Source: Streptomyces sp. CB01201
Lineage (GTDB): Bacteria; Actinomycetota; Actinomycetes; Streptomycetales; Streptomycetaceae
DNA length: 64,000 nt
Direction of reading: 5' to 3'
NCBI RefSeq assembly: GCF_002803085.1
Contig: NZ_NNBJ01000030.1
Location: 1 to 64,000 of the forward strand
Made by a program: the position numbers and the translations under genes. The notes beneath the pieces are model-generated. The model did no database searches, was not told the origin of the DNA, and was given only the letters and a program-made list of their open reading frames with translations. Below, in pieces: positions 16,117 through 24,637 of the stretch (positions within the stretch are counted from its first letter, which is position 1; each line of letters opens with the position of its first letter).

Positions 16117-17532
16117 ATGTCCAGGGAGCAACGCGGGCCGAACGAGAAGCTCGGCACCGTTCTCGCCCTCGCGGGAATCAGCAATGCCGGCCTGGCGCGA
16201 CGGGTCAACGACCTCGGCGCGCAACGGGGCCTGACCCTTCGTTACGACAAGACCTCCGTGGCCCGGTGGGTCTCCAAGGGCATGGTGCCCCAGGGCGCCG
16301 CGCCCCATCTCATAGCCGCGGCCATCGGCGCCAAGCTGGGCCGACCCGTCCCGCTGCACGAAATCGGCCTCGCCGACGCCGATCCGGCGCCCGAGGTCGG
16401 CCTCGCCTTCCCGCGCGACGTGTCGGAGGCGGTGCGCTCGGCGACCGATCTGTACCGGCTGGATCTGGCCGGGCGGCGGGCCGGCGGCGGCATCTGGCAG
16501 TCCCTCGCGGGCTCCTTCGCGGTCAGCGCGTACGCGACGCCCGCCTCCCGCTGGCTCATCACGCCCGCCGACTCCTCGGTGGCCCGCAGCACCGATCTGA
16601 CCGACCTGCCACCGCTGAAGGTCGGCCACAGCGATGTGGCCAAACTCCGCGAGGCAGCCGAGGACGCCCGCCGCTGGGACTCCAAGTACGGCGGCGGCGA
16701 CTGGCGTTCGTCCATGGTTCCCGAGTGCTTACGCGTCGACGCGGCCCCGCTGCTGCTCGGCTCGTACAGCGACGAGGTGGGCCGCGCCCTGTTCGGCGCG
16801 ACCGCCGAGCTGACCCGGCTCGCCGGGTGGATGGCCTTCGACACCGGCCAGCAGGAAGCGGCCCAGCGCTACTACATCCAGGCCCTGCGGCTCGCGCGCG
16901 CCGCGGCCGACGTGCCGCTCGGCGGCTATGTGCTCGCCTCCATGTCGCTCCAGGCCACCTACCGCGGCTTCGCCGACGAGGGCGTCGACCTCGCGCAGGC
17001 CGCCGTCGAGCGCAACCGCGGGCTCGCCACCGCCCGCACCATGTCCTTCTTCCGCCTCGTGGAGGCACGCGCCCACGCCAAGGCCGGCGACGGCCACCCC
17101 GCCGAGGCCGCCCTGAAGGCCGCCGAGGCGTGGCTGGAGCGCTCGCGCGAGGGCGACTGCGATCCCTCCTGGCTCGGCTTCTACTCCTACGACCGCTTCG
17201 CCGCGGACGCCGCCGAGTGCTACCGCGACCTGAAGGCGCCCCGGCAGGTGCGCCGCTTCACCGAGCAGGCCCTTTCGCGGCCCACCGAGGAGTTCGTCCG
17301 CTCGCACGGCCTGCGCCTGGTGGTGAGCGCGGTGGCCGAGCTGGAGTCGGGGAACCTGGACGCGGCCTGCGCGGCCGGCACCCGGGCCGTCGAGGTCGCG
17401 GGCCGGATCTCCTCGGCCCGTACCACCGAGTACGTACGCGATCTGCTGCACCGCCTGGAGCCGTACGGGGACGAGCCGCGCGTCGCCGAGCTGCGCGAAC
17501 GGGCCAGGCCGCTGCTCGTGACCCCGGCATAG
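16117..17532 (+). CDS. NsdA-like HTH/TPR regulator
   Basis: A 471-residue protein. The N-terminal 90 residues carry a helix-turn-helix-like segment (LGTVLALAGISNAGLARRVNDLGAQRG, TSVARWVSKGMVP). From about residue 190 to the end are TPR-like helical pairs (AWLERSREGDCDPSWLGF, YRDLKAPRQVRRFTEQAL, GTRAVEVAGRI). This matches my memory of the Streptomyces NsdA/NsdB and 'sporulation-associated protein' family, regulators that affect sporulation and antibiotic output. ATG 16117 has GAGGGG 7 bases upstream, although the frame is open further left. It is followed after about 110 bp by the L-2-hydroxyglutarate oxidase gene. Regulatory identity is good; the exact family name is from memory. Confidence 0.72.
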   Translation: MSREQRGPNEKLGTVLALAGISNAGLARRVNDLGAQRGLTLRYDKTSVARWVSKGMVPQGAAPHLIAAAIGAKLGRPVPLHEIGLADADPAPEVGLAFPRDVSEAVRSATDLYRLDLAGRRAGGGIWQSLAGSFAVSAYATPASRWLITPADSSVARSTDLTDLPPLKVGHSDVAKLREAAEDARRWDSKYGGGDWRSSMVPECLRVDAAPLLLGSYSDEVGRALFGATAELTRLAGWMAFDTGQQEAAQRYYIQALRLARAAADVPLGGYVLASMSLQATYRGFADEGVDLAQAAVERNRGLATARTMSFFRLVEARAHAKAGDGHPAEAALKAAEAWLERSREGDCDPSWLGFYSYDRFAADAAECYRDLKAPRQVRRFTEQALSRPTEEFVRSHGLRLVVSAVAELESGNLDAACAAGTRAVEVAGRISSARTTEYVRDLLHRLEPYGDEPRVAELRERARPLLVTPA

Positions 17533-17640
17533 GGCCGGCGCGGGACGTTTACCGGGATTGTCAGTGGGCCAGTGCAGTATGTGATGAGGGGGTCCGGGGC
17601 CGTCCTCCGGGAAGACGCGACCGGGGTGGGAGGTGCCTGG

Positions 17641-18843
17641 GTGACGACGTACGACTGCGATGTGCTGGTGGTCGGCGGCGGGATCGTGGGTCTGTCGACG
17701 GCGTACGCACTGACGCGGGCCGCGCCCGGGACACGCGTGGTGGTCCTGGAGAAGGAAGACGGCCCGGCCCGGCACCAGACGGGGCGCAACAGCGGGGTCG
17801 TCCACAGCGGCATCTACTACAAGCCCGGCTCGCTCAAGGCGCGCTTCGCGGTGCGCGGGGCGGCCGAGATGGTCGAGTTCTGCGCGCGGCACGGCATCGC
17901 CCACGAGGTCACCGGCAAGCTGATCGTGGCCACCGAGCGCGCCGAGCTGCCGCGGCTGCACGCCCTGGTCCAGCGCGGCCGTGAGAACGGCATCCCGGTA
18001 AGGGAGTTGGGGCCGGCCCAGATAGCGGAGTACGAGCCGGAGGTGCGCGGGCTCGCGGCGATCCACGTCTCGACGACGGGGGTGTGCGACTACGGGGCGG
18101 TCGCGGCCCGCCTCGCCGAGCTGTCCGGCGCCGAGGTGCGCTACGGCGCGGAGGTCGTCCGCGTCGACCGGCGCCCCGAGCTCGGCGTCGCCGTACGCAC
18201 CGCCGACGGTAGGGTCCTGCGCGCCCGGGCCCTGGTCAACTGCGCGGGGCTGCACTGCGACCGGGTGGCCCGGCTCGCGGGCGACGATCCCGGGGTGCGG
18301 ATCGTGCCGTTCCGCGGCGAGTACTACGAGCTGGCCCGGCCCGGCCTCGTCAAGGGCCTGGTCTACCCGGTGCCCGACCCCGCCTTCCCCTTCCTCGGCG
18401 TCCACCTGACCCGGGGCGTCGACGGCTCGGTCCATGTGGGGCCCAACGCGGTGCCGGCCGCGGCGCGGGAGGGCTACGACTGGCGCACGGTCCGCCCGGC
18501 CGAGCTGGCCGGCACGCTCGGCTGGCCCGGCACCTGGCGGATAGCCCGCAGGCACTGGCGGTACGGGGCCGGGGAACTGCACCGGTCCTGGTCGAAGCGG
18601 GCCTTCACCGAGGCGGTGCGCCGGCTGCTCCCCTCGGTGACCGAGGCGGATCTGCGCCCCGCGCCGGCGGGGGTCCGGGCCCAGGCGGTGCTGCGCGACG
18701 GCACGCTGGTGGACGACTTCCTGATCCGGGAGTCGGCTCGCGCGATCCACGTCCTGAACGCGCCGAGCCCTGCGGCGACGGCGTCCCTCCCCATCGGCCG
18801 GGAGGTCGCGTCCCGGGTGCTGCGCGCCCTGCCCCCCGCCTGA
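17641..18843 (+). CDS. lhgO: L-2-hydroxyglutarate oxidase
   Basis: A 400-residue FAD-dependent oxidoreductase of the DAO fold. The FAD-binding motif begins at residue 8 (VLVVGGGIVGLSTAYAL). The family signature HQTGRNSGVVHSGIYYKPGS follows, with the substrate-domain motifs NCAGLHCDRVARLAG and PFRGEYYEL, and the C-terminal FAD contact LVDDFLI. The enzyme oxidises L-2-hydroxyglutarate to 2-oxoglutarate, repairing a by-product of central metabolism, and passes electrons to oxygen or the quinone pool. GTG 17641 is chosen because GGGAGG lies 7 bases upstream and the conserved sequence starts at once; the frame is open about 70 bases further upstream. It lies in the same direction as trmB, separated by repeat arrays. 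Confidence 0.92.
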   Translation: MTTYDCDVLVVGGGIVGLSTAYALTRAAPGTRVVVLEKEDGPARHQTGRNSGVVHSGIYYKPGSLKARFAVRGAAEMVEFCARHGIAHEVTGKLIVATERAELPRLHALVQRGRENGIPVRELGPAQIAEYEPEVRGLAAIHVSTTGVCDYGAVAARLAELSGAEVRYGAEVVRVDRRPELGVAVRTADGRVLRARALVNCAGLHCDRVARLAGDDPGVRIVPFRGEYYELARPGLVKGLVYPVPDPAFPFLGVHLTRGVDGSVHVGPNAVPAAAREGYDWRTVRPAELAGTLGWPGTWRIARRHWRYGAGELHRSWSKRAFTEAVRRLLPSVTEADLRPAPAGVRAQAVLRDGTLVDDFLIRESARAIHVLNAPSPAATASLPIGREVASRVLRALPPA

Positions 18844-18866
18844 CCCCTCAGTCCTGCGGCCCTGCT

Positions 18867-18962
18867 TCCGGCAACCCCGCCGCGGCTCCGACTCGGGCTC
18901 CGGCAACCCTGCCGCGGCTCCGACTCGGGTTCCGGCAACCCTGCCGGCGCTTGCTCCGGCCC
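18867..18962. repeat. 32-bp tandem repeat, 2.5-3 copies
   Basis: TCCGGCAACC recurs at 18867, 18899 and 18931, exactly 32 bp apart, with nearly identical sequence between (CGCGGCTCCGACTCGGG). It starts just after the lhgO stop and leads into the larger repeat array. Confidence 0.85.
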
Positions 18963-19004
18963 CGGCCGGCGGGGTTCCGGGCCCCTGCCCGGCCGCCGCA
19001 CCGA

Positions 19005-19440
19005 GGCGAGCCTCTTGCGCAGTTCCCCACGCCCCCGACCCCGCCGTCACCCGCGGACCGTGCGTGGCTGATCGCGCAGTTCCCCGCGCCCCTAAACCCG
19101 TCGCCATCCGCAGACCACGGGCGCTCCTCGCGCAGTTCCCCGCGCCCCCAAAACCCCTCGCCGCCCTCACACCATGCGTGGCTGATCGCGCAGTTCCCCG
19201 CGCCCCCGACCCCGCCGTCACCCGCGGACCGTGCGTGGCTGATCGCGCAGTTCCCCGCGCCCCTAAACCCGTCGTCATCCGCAGACCACAGGCGCTCCTC
19301 GCGCTGTTCCCCGCGCCCCCAAAACCCGCCGTCACCCTCACACCATGCGTGGCTGATCGCGCAATTCCCCGCGCCCCTAAACCCGTCGCCGCCCGCAGAC
19401 CACGGGCGCTCCTCGCGCAGTTCCCCGCGCCCCTGAGGGG
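19005..19440. repeat. Array of 57-bp monomers in 171-bp higher-order units
   Basis: The core GCGCAGTTCCCCGCGCCCC begins at 19017, 19074, 19130, 19188, 19245, 19301, 19359 and 19415, spaced 56-58 bp. Spacers fall into three types that recur in order. One contains CCGACCCCGCCGTCACCC, one contains CTAAACCCGTCG and CATCCGCAGACCAC, and one contains CAAAACCC with CCCTCACACCATG. The true period is therefore about 171 bp, repeated about 2.7 times. One further copy in reverse orientation lies at about 19501-19522. The array sits between lhgO and trmB. Confidence 0.93.
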
Positions 19441-19582
19441 GCCGTTCTGGCCGAGGTGTCAGGGGGCGGCGCCTGCTGGCTCCGGCGAGCCTCGGCATGC
19501 CCAGGGGCGCGGGGAACTGCGCGAACGGCCCCACGGTCCGCGGGCGACGACGGTCCTCGGGGCGCGGGGGCTGGGGCCGCCG

Positions 19583-19588
19583 TAGAAT
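19583..19588 (+). promoter_or_regulatory. Candidate -10 element for leaderless trmB
   Basis: TAGAAT lies 10 bases before the trmB GTG. A start site about 7 bases downstream would give almost no 5' leader, matching the absence of a ribosome binding site. The upstream -35 region is GC-rich and not consensus. Confidence 0.5.
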
Positions 19589-19598
19589 TGGACGCATT

Positions 19599-20399
19599 GT
19601 GTCTGAGCAGCCCCGCACCCCAGAGCCCCCCGCCCAGGCGACCGAGAAGGTCCTGCCCCGGGACAAGGCGCCCCGCTTCCCCGGCGGCCCCGCCGCCGAC
19701 CCCGCGGGCTCGCACCACGAACGCCGCATCCGCAGCTTCCAGCCCCGCCGAAGCCGCGTCACCACCGGCCAGGGCGAGTACCTGGAACGTCTCTGGCCGC
19801 TGTGGGGCTTCGACATCGACGGGCTGCACAAGATCGACCCGGCCGAGATGTTCGACGGCCTCCCCGTCGTCCTGGAGATCGGCTTCGGCATGGGCGAGGC
19901 CACCGCGCAGATGGCCGCGGACGACCCCCGCACCGGCATCCTCGCCGTGGACGTCCACACCCCCGGCCAGGGCAACCTCCTCGGCCTCGCCGAGCGCAAC
20001 GGCCTGAGCAACATCCGCGTGGCCAACGGCGACGCGATCATCCTGCTGCGCGAAATGCTGGAGCCGGACGCCCTCGACGGGCTCCGCGTGTACTTCCCCG
20101 ACCCGTGGCCCAAGAAGCGGCACCACAAGCGCCGCCTCATCCAGCCCGAGTTCCTCTCGCTCGCCGCGACCCGGCTGAAGCCCGGCGCCGTACTGCACTG
20201 CGCGACGGACTGGGAGGACTACGCCGAGCAGATGCTGGAAGTCCTCGACGCGCACCCCGACTTCGAGAACACCGTGGACGGCGGCGGCTACGCGCCCCGG
20301 CCCGCGTTCCGGCCGCTGACCCGGTTCGAGGGCCAGGGCCTGGACAAGGGACACGTGGTGCACGACCTGATGTTCCGCCGGGTCGCGCACGGCGAATAG
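19599..20399 (+). CDS. trmB: tRNA (guanine-N7-)-methyltransferase TrmB
   Basis: A 266-residue SAM-dependent methyltransferase that makes m7G46 in tRNA. The SAM-binding motif is VLEIGFGMGEATAQMA, followed by the acidic AVDVHTPG loop. The family signature VYFPDPWPKKRHHKRRLIQPEF carries the catalytic Asp and the basic RNA-contact residues, and FRPLTRFEGQGL lies near the C-terminus. About 50 extra N-terminal residues are Pro-rich and probably disordered, common in actinobacterial homologues. The start is GTG 19599; no Shine-Dalgarno is present and a TAGAAT box lies just upstream, so the mRNA may be leaderless. The prsW gene follows after 83 bp. Confidence 0.95.
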   Translation: MSEQPRTPEPPAQATEKVLPRDKAPRFPGGPAADPAGSHHERRIRSFQPRRSRVTTGQGEYLERLWPLWGFDIDGLHKIDPAEMFDGLPVVLEIGFGMGEATAQMAADDPRTGILAVDVHTPGQGNLLGLAERNGLSNIRVANGDAIILLREMLEPDALDGLRVYFPDPWPKKRHHKRRLIQPEFLSLAATRLKPGAVLHCATDWEDYAEQMLEVLDAHPDFENTVDGGGYAPRPAFRPLTRFEGQGLDKGHVVHDLMFRRVAHGE

Positions 20400-20461
20400 C
20401 GCGCAGGGGCGGGGCAGTACGCGCACAGCGGGTAGTGCAGGCACCGTCGCGCATTGTCAGT

Positions 20462-20477
20462 GACCCTCGTTAGGGTC
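20462..20477. promoter_or_regulatory. Inverted repeat over -10 box of prsW
   Basis: GACCCT-CGTT-AGGGTC is a perfect 6-bp-arm repeat whose right half contains TAGGGT, a -10-like word ending 6 bases before the GTG of the PrsW gene. This suggests a leaderless transcript with an operator, or a small hairpin, over the promoter. Confidence 0.4.
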
Positions 20478-20482
20478 GTCTG

Positions 20483-21988
20483 GTGTCCTTCGAGTCGCTT
20501 CCGCATCGCCCGCCTCCCGGGCAGGCGCCCCAGCAGGCCGGGTCGGCCCTTCCGGCCCAGCCAGTTCCGGCGTGCGCGGAGGAGCCCCGCTTCGACGGGG
20601 TCCCGCCGGACCGTGCGAAGTGGCGCTACCGTCCGCGCCGCGACTTCTGGCGCTCCAAGGCGGTCCGCGCGGGCGCGCTGATCACCCTGCTCGCCCTGTG
20701 CGGGCTCGTCATCCTCGCGCTCGTACGGGACCAGACCGGCACCGAGGGCTTCCTGGTCGGGCTCGGCCTCGCGGTGCTTCCGGTGCCGCTGCTCGGCGCC
20801 GCGTTCCGCTGGCTCGACCGGGTCGATCCGGGCCCCTGGCGCAACCTCTTCTTCGCCCTGGCCTGGGGCGCCTGCGCCGCCGCGCTCGTGGCGATCATCG
20901 CCAACTCGTTCGCGACGCGCTGGATAGCGACGGCCACCGCCGACCCGTCGTCGGCCGACCACCTGGGCGCGAGCGTCATAGCGCCGATCGTCGAGGAGAG
21001 CGCGAAGGCGGCAGCCGTGCTGCTGCTCTTCCTGTTCAGGAGACGGGACTTCAAGGGGGTCGTCGACGGAGTCGTCTTCGCCGGTTTCACCGCGACCGGC
21101 TTCGCCTTCACCGAGAACATCCTCTATCTCGGCAACGCCTTCGGCGAGGACCAGGCCAGCCACAGCGGAGGCCTCGCCTCGACGACCGCGGCGACCTTCT
21201 TCGTACGGGTCGTCATGTCGCCGTTCGCCCACCCCCTGTTCACCGTGATGACGGGCATCGGCTTCGGCGCGGCCGCGCTCGCGCCGGCCGGCAAGCGGCT
21301 GCGCCGGGTGGCGTTCCCGCTGCTCGGCCTGGTGTGCGCGATGGGCATGCACGCCCTGTGGAACAGCTCGACGCTGTTCGGGGTGTACGGCTTCTACATC
21401 GTGTACGGGGCTTTCATGGTCCCGGTGTTCGGGCTGCTGACCTGGCTCGCGATCTGGAGCCGGCAGCGCGAGCTGCGTACCGTCGCCGCCGAGCTGCCCG
21501 CGTACGCCGCGGCCGGCTGGCTGGGCCCGGCGGAGCCGATCGCGCTGTCCTCGATGCGGGCCCGCGCGACGGCCCGCGACTTCGCGCACCACCGCTTCGG
21601 CGGGAAGCGCGCGGCCCGGGCGGTCGCCGAGTACGAGGCGTTCGCGACCGCGCTCGCCTTCCTGCGCCACCGCGCGTACCGCAGCCGGGGTGCCACGGGA
21701 CCGGGGCCCGACTTCGCCGCCCGCGAGCAGGAGTTGCTCCACCATCTGTGGGAGCGCAAGCCGATCGCGGGCCCGGCGCTGCTGTACGCGGCCGGAGCGA
21801 CGGGACGCATCTGGGTGCCGCCGCAGCCGGGCCCGCCGCACCCCTACACCCAGCACGCGCAGTACGCCCCGTACGCGCCGTACGCGCCGCATTCGCTGCC
21901 GCATCCGCACTACGCCCCGTACGGACAGCCGGGCCCCGCCGCGGGCCAGGGCCCGGGCCCTGGCCCGTACAACCCGTACCTAGGCTGA
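20483..21988 (+). CDS. PrsW-family intramembrane metalloprotease
   Basis: A 501-residue multipass membrane protein. After about 55 cytosolic residues come eight or so hydrophobic helices. The PrsW motifs are visible: E-E-S-A-K-A in VIAPIVEESAKAAAVLLLF, E-N in FAGFTATGFAFTENILYL, H in PFAHPLFTVMTGIGFGA, and H in CAMGMHALWN. In Bacillus PrsW makes the first cut in anti-sigma RsiW; here the substrate is unknown, but membrane anti-sigma factors are abundant in this genus. The cytosolic tail (residues 350-501) ends in a Tyr/Pro/His-rich stretch with repeated Y-A-P. GTG 20483 lacks a ribosome site and may be leaderless. The 3' end overlaps the convergent aldo/keto reductase gene by 9 bp. Confidence 0.85.
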   Translation: MSFESLPHRPPPGQAPQQAGSALPAQPVPACAEEPRFDGVPPDRAKWRYRPRRDFWRSKAVRAGALITLLALCGLVILALVRDQTGTEGFLVGLGLAVLPVPLLGAAFRWLDRVDPGPWRNLFFALAWGACAAALVAIIANSFATRWIATATADPSSADHLGASVIAPIVEESAKAAAVLLLFLFRRRDFKGVVDGVVFAGFTATGFAFTENILYLGNAFGEDQASHSGGLASTTAATFFVRVVMSPFAHPLFTVMTGIGFGAAALAPAGKRLRRVAFPLLGLVCAMGMHALWNSSTLFGVYGFYIVYGAFMVPVFGLLTWLAIWSRQRELRTVAAELPAYAAAGWLGPAEPIALSSMRARATARDFAHHRFGGKRAARAVAEYEAFATALAFLRHRAYRSRGATGPGPDFAAREQELLHHLWERKPIAGPALLYAAGATGRIWVPPQPGPPHPYTQHAQYAPYAPYAPHSLPHPHYAPYGQPGPAAGQGPGPGPYNPYLG

Positions 21989-22924
21989 GGCGGCGGTCAG
22001 CTCGGAGAGCTGGGCGTCGGTGAGTTCCAGGTCCGCGACCGCGAGCAGCGCCGGGAGCTGTTCGACGGTACGGGCCGAGGCGATGGGGGCGGCGACGGTG
22101 GGCCGGGCCGCCAGCCAGGCGAGGGCGACCGTGGCGATCTCGGCGTCGCGCTCCTGGGCGATCCGGTCGAGCGCGGCCAGCACCTTGCGGCCCCGCTCGG
22201 TGTCCAGGTGCTTGCCCGCGCCCCCGGCCCGCGGGCTGTCGACGCTCTGGCCCGGGCGGTACTTGCCGGTGAGGAAGCCGGAGGCGAGCGCGTAGTAGGG
22301 GACCGCGGCGAGGCCCGCGTGCGAGGCCGTGTCCTGGAGGGCGCCCTCGTAGGTGCCGCGCGAGACCAGGTTGTAGTGCGGCTGGAGCGCCGCGTACTTG
22401 GCGAGGCCCTCGCGGTCGGCGAAGTCCAGGGATTCCTGGAGCCGTGCGGGGCTGATGTTGGAGGCGCCGAGCGCACGGACCTTGCCCTCGCGCACGAGCT
22501 CGTCCAAGGCGGTGACGATCTCCTCCACGGGGACGGAGGTGTCGTCGAAGTGGGTGTAGTACAGGTCGATGTAGTCGGTGCCGAGGCGGCGCAGCGACTC
22601 CTCGGCGGCGGCCTTGATGGTGCCCGCGGCGAGGCCCTCGTACTGGGGGTGCGAGCCGACCTTCGTGGCGACGACGACGTCGGCGCGGTTGCCGCGGGTC
22701 GCCAGCCACTTGCCGATGATCGTCTCGGACTCGCCGCCGGAGTTGCCCGGGGCCCACTTCGAGTAGCCGTCGGCGGTGTCGACGAAGTTGCCGCCGCCGG
22801 CGAGGTAGGCGTCGAGGACGGCGAACGACTGGGCCTGGTCGGCCGTCCAGCCGAAGACGTTGCCGCCGAGGGCGAGGGGGAACACGGAGAGGTCGGCGGA
22901 GCCGAGCGGGCGCAAGGAGGTCAT
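21980..22924 (-). CDS. Aldo/keto reductase
   Basis: A 314-residue NADP(H)-dependent oxidoreductase with a TIM-barrel fold. The N-terminal strand reads LALGGNVFGWT; the catalytic tetrad lies in NFVDTADGYSKW (Asp and Tyr), ATKVG (Lys) and YIDLYYTHFDD (His). The C-terminal NADP site is in the segment around SARTVEQLPALLAVADLEL. It reduces aldehydes or ketones; the physiological substrate is not readable. ATG 22924 is followed by the conserved MTSLRPLGSADLSV start. It converges on prsW with a 9-bp overlap, so their terminators must lie inside each other's coding sequence. Confidence 0.93.
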   Translation of the reverse strand: MTSLRPLGSADLSVFPLALGGNVFGWTADQAQSFAVLDAYLAGGGNFVDTADGYSKWAPGNSGGESETIIGKWLATRGNRADVVVATKVGSHPQYEGLAAGTIKAAAEESLRRLGTDYIDLYYTHFDDTSVPVEEIVTALDELVREGKVRALGASNISPARLQESLDFADREGLAKYAALQPHYNLVSRGTYEGALQDTASHAGLAAVPYYALASGFLTGKYRPGQSVDSPRAGGAGKHLDTERGRKVLAALDRIAQERDAEIATVALAWLAARPTVAAPIASARTVEQLPALLAVADLELTDAQLSELTAASA

Positions 22925-23541
22925 GGCCCCCCTAACCTCCGCCGCGGGGCCGCCTATTCCTAGCCGCGAGGTGCTTGCCCACCCATCACCCGGCGTTGCT
23001 CAACTCCGGCCCTGGGGCTCCGCCCCAGACCCCGATCGCGCCTTGAGGGCGCTCGTCCTCAAACTCCCCCAAGGCCTTAAGGGCCAGAGGGGACCCCCAT
23101 GACCGGCTGGGGATGCCTGTGCGGGCCAGCACCCAGGCATTTCGGGGCGCGGGGCTGTGACATCCGCGCGGGCTCCGACGCGGCGGGCGGGACCATGCCA
23201 TTCGCGCCCCTGCACCGCAGTGGGCGCGACCGCAGGGCTCTGAGCCACCTACAGGGGCGCGGGGAACTGCGCGACCAGCCACGCACGGTCCGCAGCCGAC
23301 GAACTCTCCCCCGGAGGCCACGCGGCGGAGCCGCAGGGTGTCACAGCGGGAGGGGGTGGGGTGGGGAAGGAATGAGGCCCGCAAGCACCACGCACCACGC
23401 ACAGCCACAGCCACAGCCACAACCACAACGGATCAACTCCCCCTGCCGGGCAGAGGGAACCCGGGCTGAGGGTTCAGGAGTTCAGGGGAGCCAAGGGCCC
23501 AGGGGACCAAGGGCTAAGGGGGCTAAGGGGGCTCAGGGGGC
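22925..23541. other. Intergenic region with short repeat elements and G-rich tract
   Basis: No gene is supported here. At about 23250-23280 there is a copy of the Streptomyces short element (GGGGCGCGGGGAACTGCGCG). At about 23399-23425 there is a run of CCACAG units. At about 23485-23556 there are repeated GGGCTAAGGG and GGCTCAGGGG units that could form G-quadruplexes on the plus strand. All lie downstream of the minus-strand M23 gene. Confidence 0.7.
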
Positions 23542-24615
23542 TCAGGGGTTCAGGCCCTTCGACTGGAGCCAGGCCATCGGGTCGATACCCGTACCGGACG
23601 GCGTATGCACCTCCAGGTGCAGATGCGGCCCCGTAACGTTCCCGGTCGCCCCGACCCGCCCGATCACATCCCCCGTAGCCACCTTCTGCCCCACACTCAC
23701 CGCGAGCGACGACTGGTGGCAGTACCAGAGCTCGCTCCCGTCATCGAGCTCGATGACCGTGCGATACCCGTACGCCCCCGCCCACCCCGCCGACTTGACC
23801 GTCCCGGAGTGGATCGCCTTCAGCGGCGTACCCGTCGGCGCGGCGAAGTCGAGGCCGGTGTGGTGGCCGGAGGACCACATCGAGCCGGCCTCGCCGAACG
23901 TCGAGGTGAGCGTGTACGAACCGACCGGCAGCGAGTAGCTGGCGGCGAGCTTGGCCAGCCGCTCCTCCTCCGCCTTCTTCGCCGCCGCGTCCTCCGCCGC
24001 CTTCTTCTCCGCGGCCGCCTTCGCCTCGGCCGCGTCCTGCTTGGCCTTGGCCTCCTCGGCCGCCTTCGCCGCCGCGGCCTTCTGCGCGGCCGCCTTCGCC
24101 TCGGCTACGGCCCCGGCCTTCTGCTGCGCGGCCTGCTGGAGGATGCGGGCGCGCAGCGCCTCACCCGCGTCGGTGGCGCCCTGCTCGGCCTCGCTCGTGG
24201 TGAGGCCGGTCATGGTCAGCGGTGCGGCGGCGATCTGCTGATCGGCCTGCGCGGCAGCGGTTTTGGGGCTGCTCGGAGTTTCGTGCGAGGCGACCAACTC
24301 GCCGACGCCGGGCAGCGATCCGAGGTCGGGCAGATTCTCGCTGATGGAGTCGGGCAGGGATATGGAGACCGCCGGCTTGGTCTGCGCGGTGGCCATGCCA
24401 CCCGCGCCGACGGCCGCGATGACGCCGACGCCGAGAACGGTGGAGCTGCGGGCGAGCCCGCCGCGCTGCTTGGCGACTCTGTGCCGGCCGCGGACCGGGC
24501 GGACGGACTCCTCGGTCGGGTCCCACTCCTCCCAGGTCTCGTTCTCGCCGGGTGCGTCCCCGAACAGGGAAACGGGAGGGAGGGGGGTGCCGAGGGCAGG
24601 CTCGTTGGACGCCAC
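23542..24615 (-). CDS. M23 family peptidoglycan endopeptidase
   Basis: A 357-residue protein. An acidic, Pro-rich cytosolic N-terminus of about 55 residues precedes an uncleaved or signal-type helix (TVLGVGVIAAVGAGGMATAQT, about 58-80). A secreted Ala/Lys/Glu-rich coiled coil spans about 150-225. The C-terminal M23 (lysostaphin-type) domain covers about 230-357, with zinc ligands H and D in GHHTGLDFAAPTG and the H-x-H motif in GPHLHLEVH. It would cut cross-bridges in peptidoglycan. GTG 24615 has GGAG about 9 bases upstream. A c-di-AMP riboswitch lies in its 5' leader, linking its synthesis to osmotic and potassium signalling as in other Streptomyces cell-wall hydrolase genes. Confidence 0.93.
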   Translation of the reverse strand: MASNEPALGTPLPPVSLFGDAPGENETWEEWDPTEESVRPVRGRHRVAKQRGGLARSSTVLGVGVIAAVGAGGMATAQTKPAVSISLPDSISENLPDLGSLPGVGELVASHETPSSPKTAAAQADQQIAAAPLTMTGLTTSEAEQGATDAGEALRARILQQAAQQKAGAVAEAKAAAQKAAAAKAAEEAKAKQDAAEAKAAAEKKAAEDAAAKKAEEERLAKLAASYSLPVGSYTLTSTFGEAGSMWSSGHHTGLDFAAPTGTPLKAIHSGTVKSAGWAGAYGYRTVIELDDGSELWYCHQSSLAVSVGQKVATGDVIGRVGATGNVTGPHLHLEVHTPSGTGIDPMAWLQSKGLNP

Positions 24616-24637
24616 GGGGGGCGCTCCTTTCCTTCCG

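Noticed and set aside
15507..17984. 825-codon plus-strand open frame
   Set aside because: It overlaps the NsdA-like and lhgO genes in another frame and shows no domain; shadow.
9340..19525. CRISPR array
   Set aside because: Repeats are regularly spaced, but spacers are themselves repeated and GC-rich, and no cas genes are present; they are tandem or higher-order repeats.
20454..20476. TTGTCA as -35 for prsW
   Set aside because: It is only 11 bases from the TAGGGT box, too close for a normal promoter.
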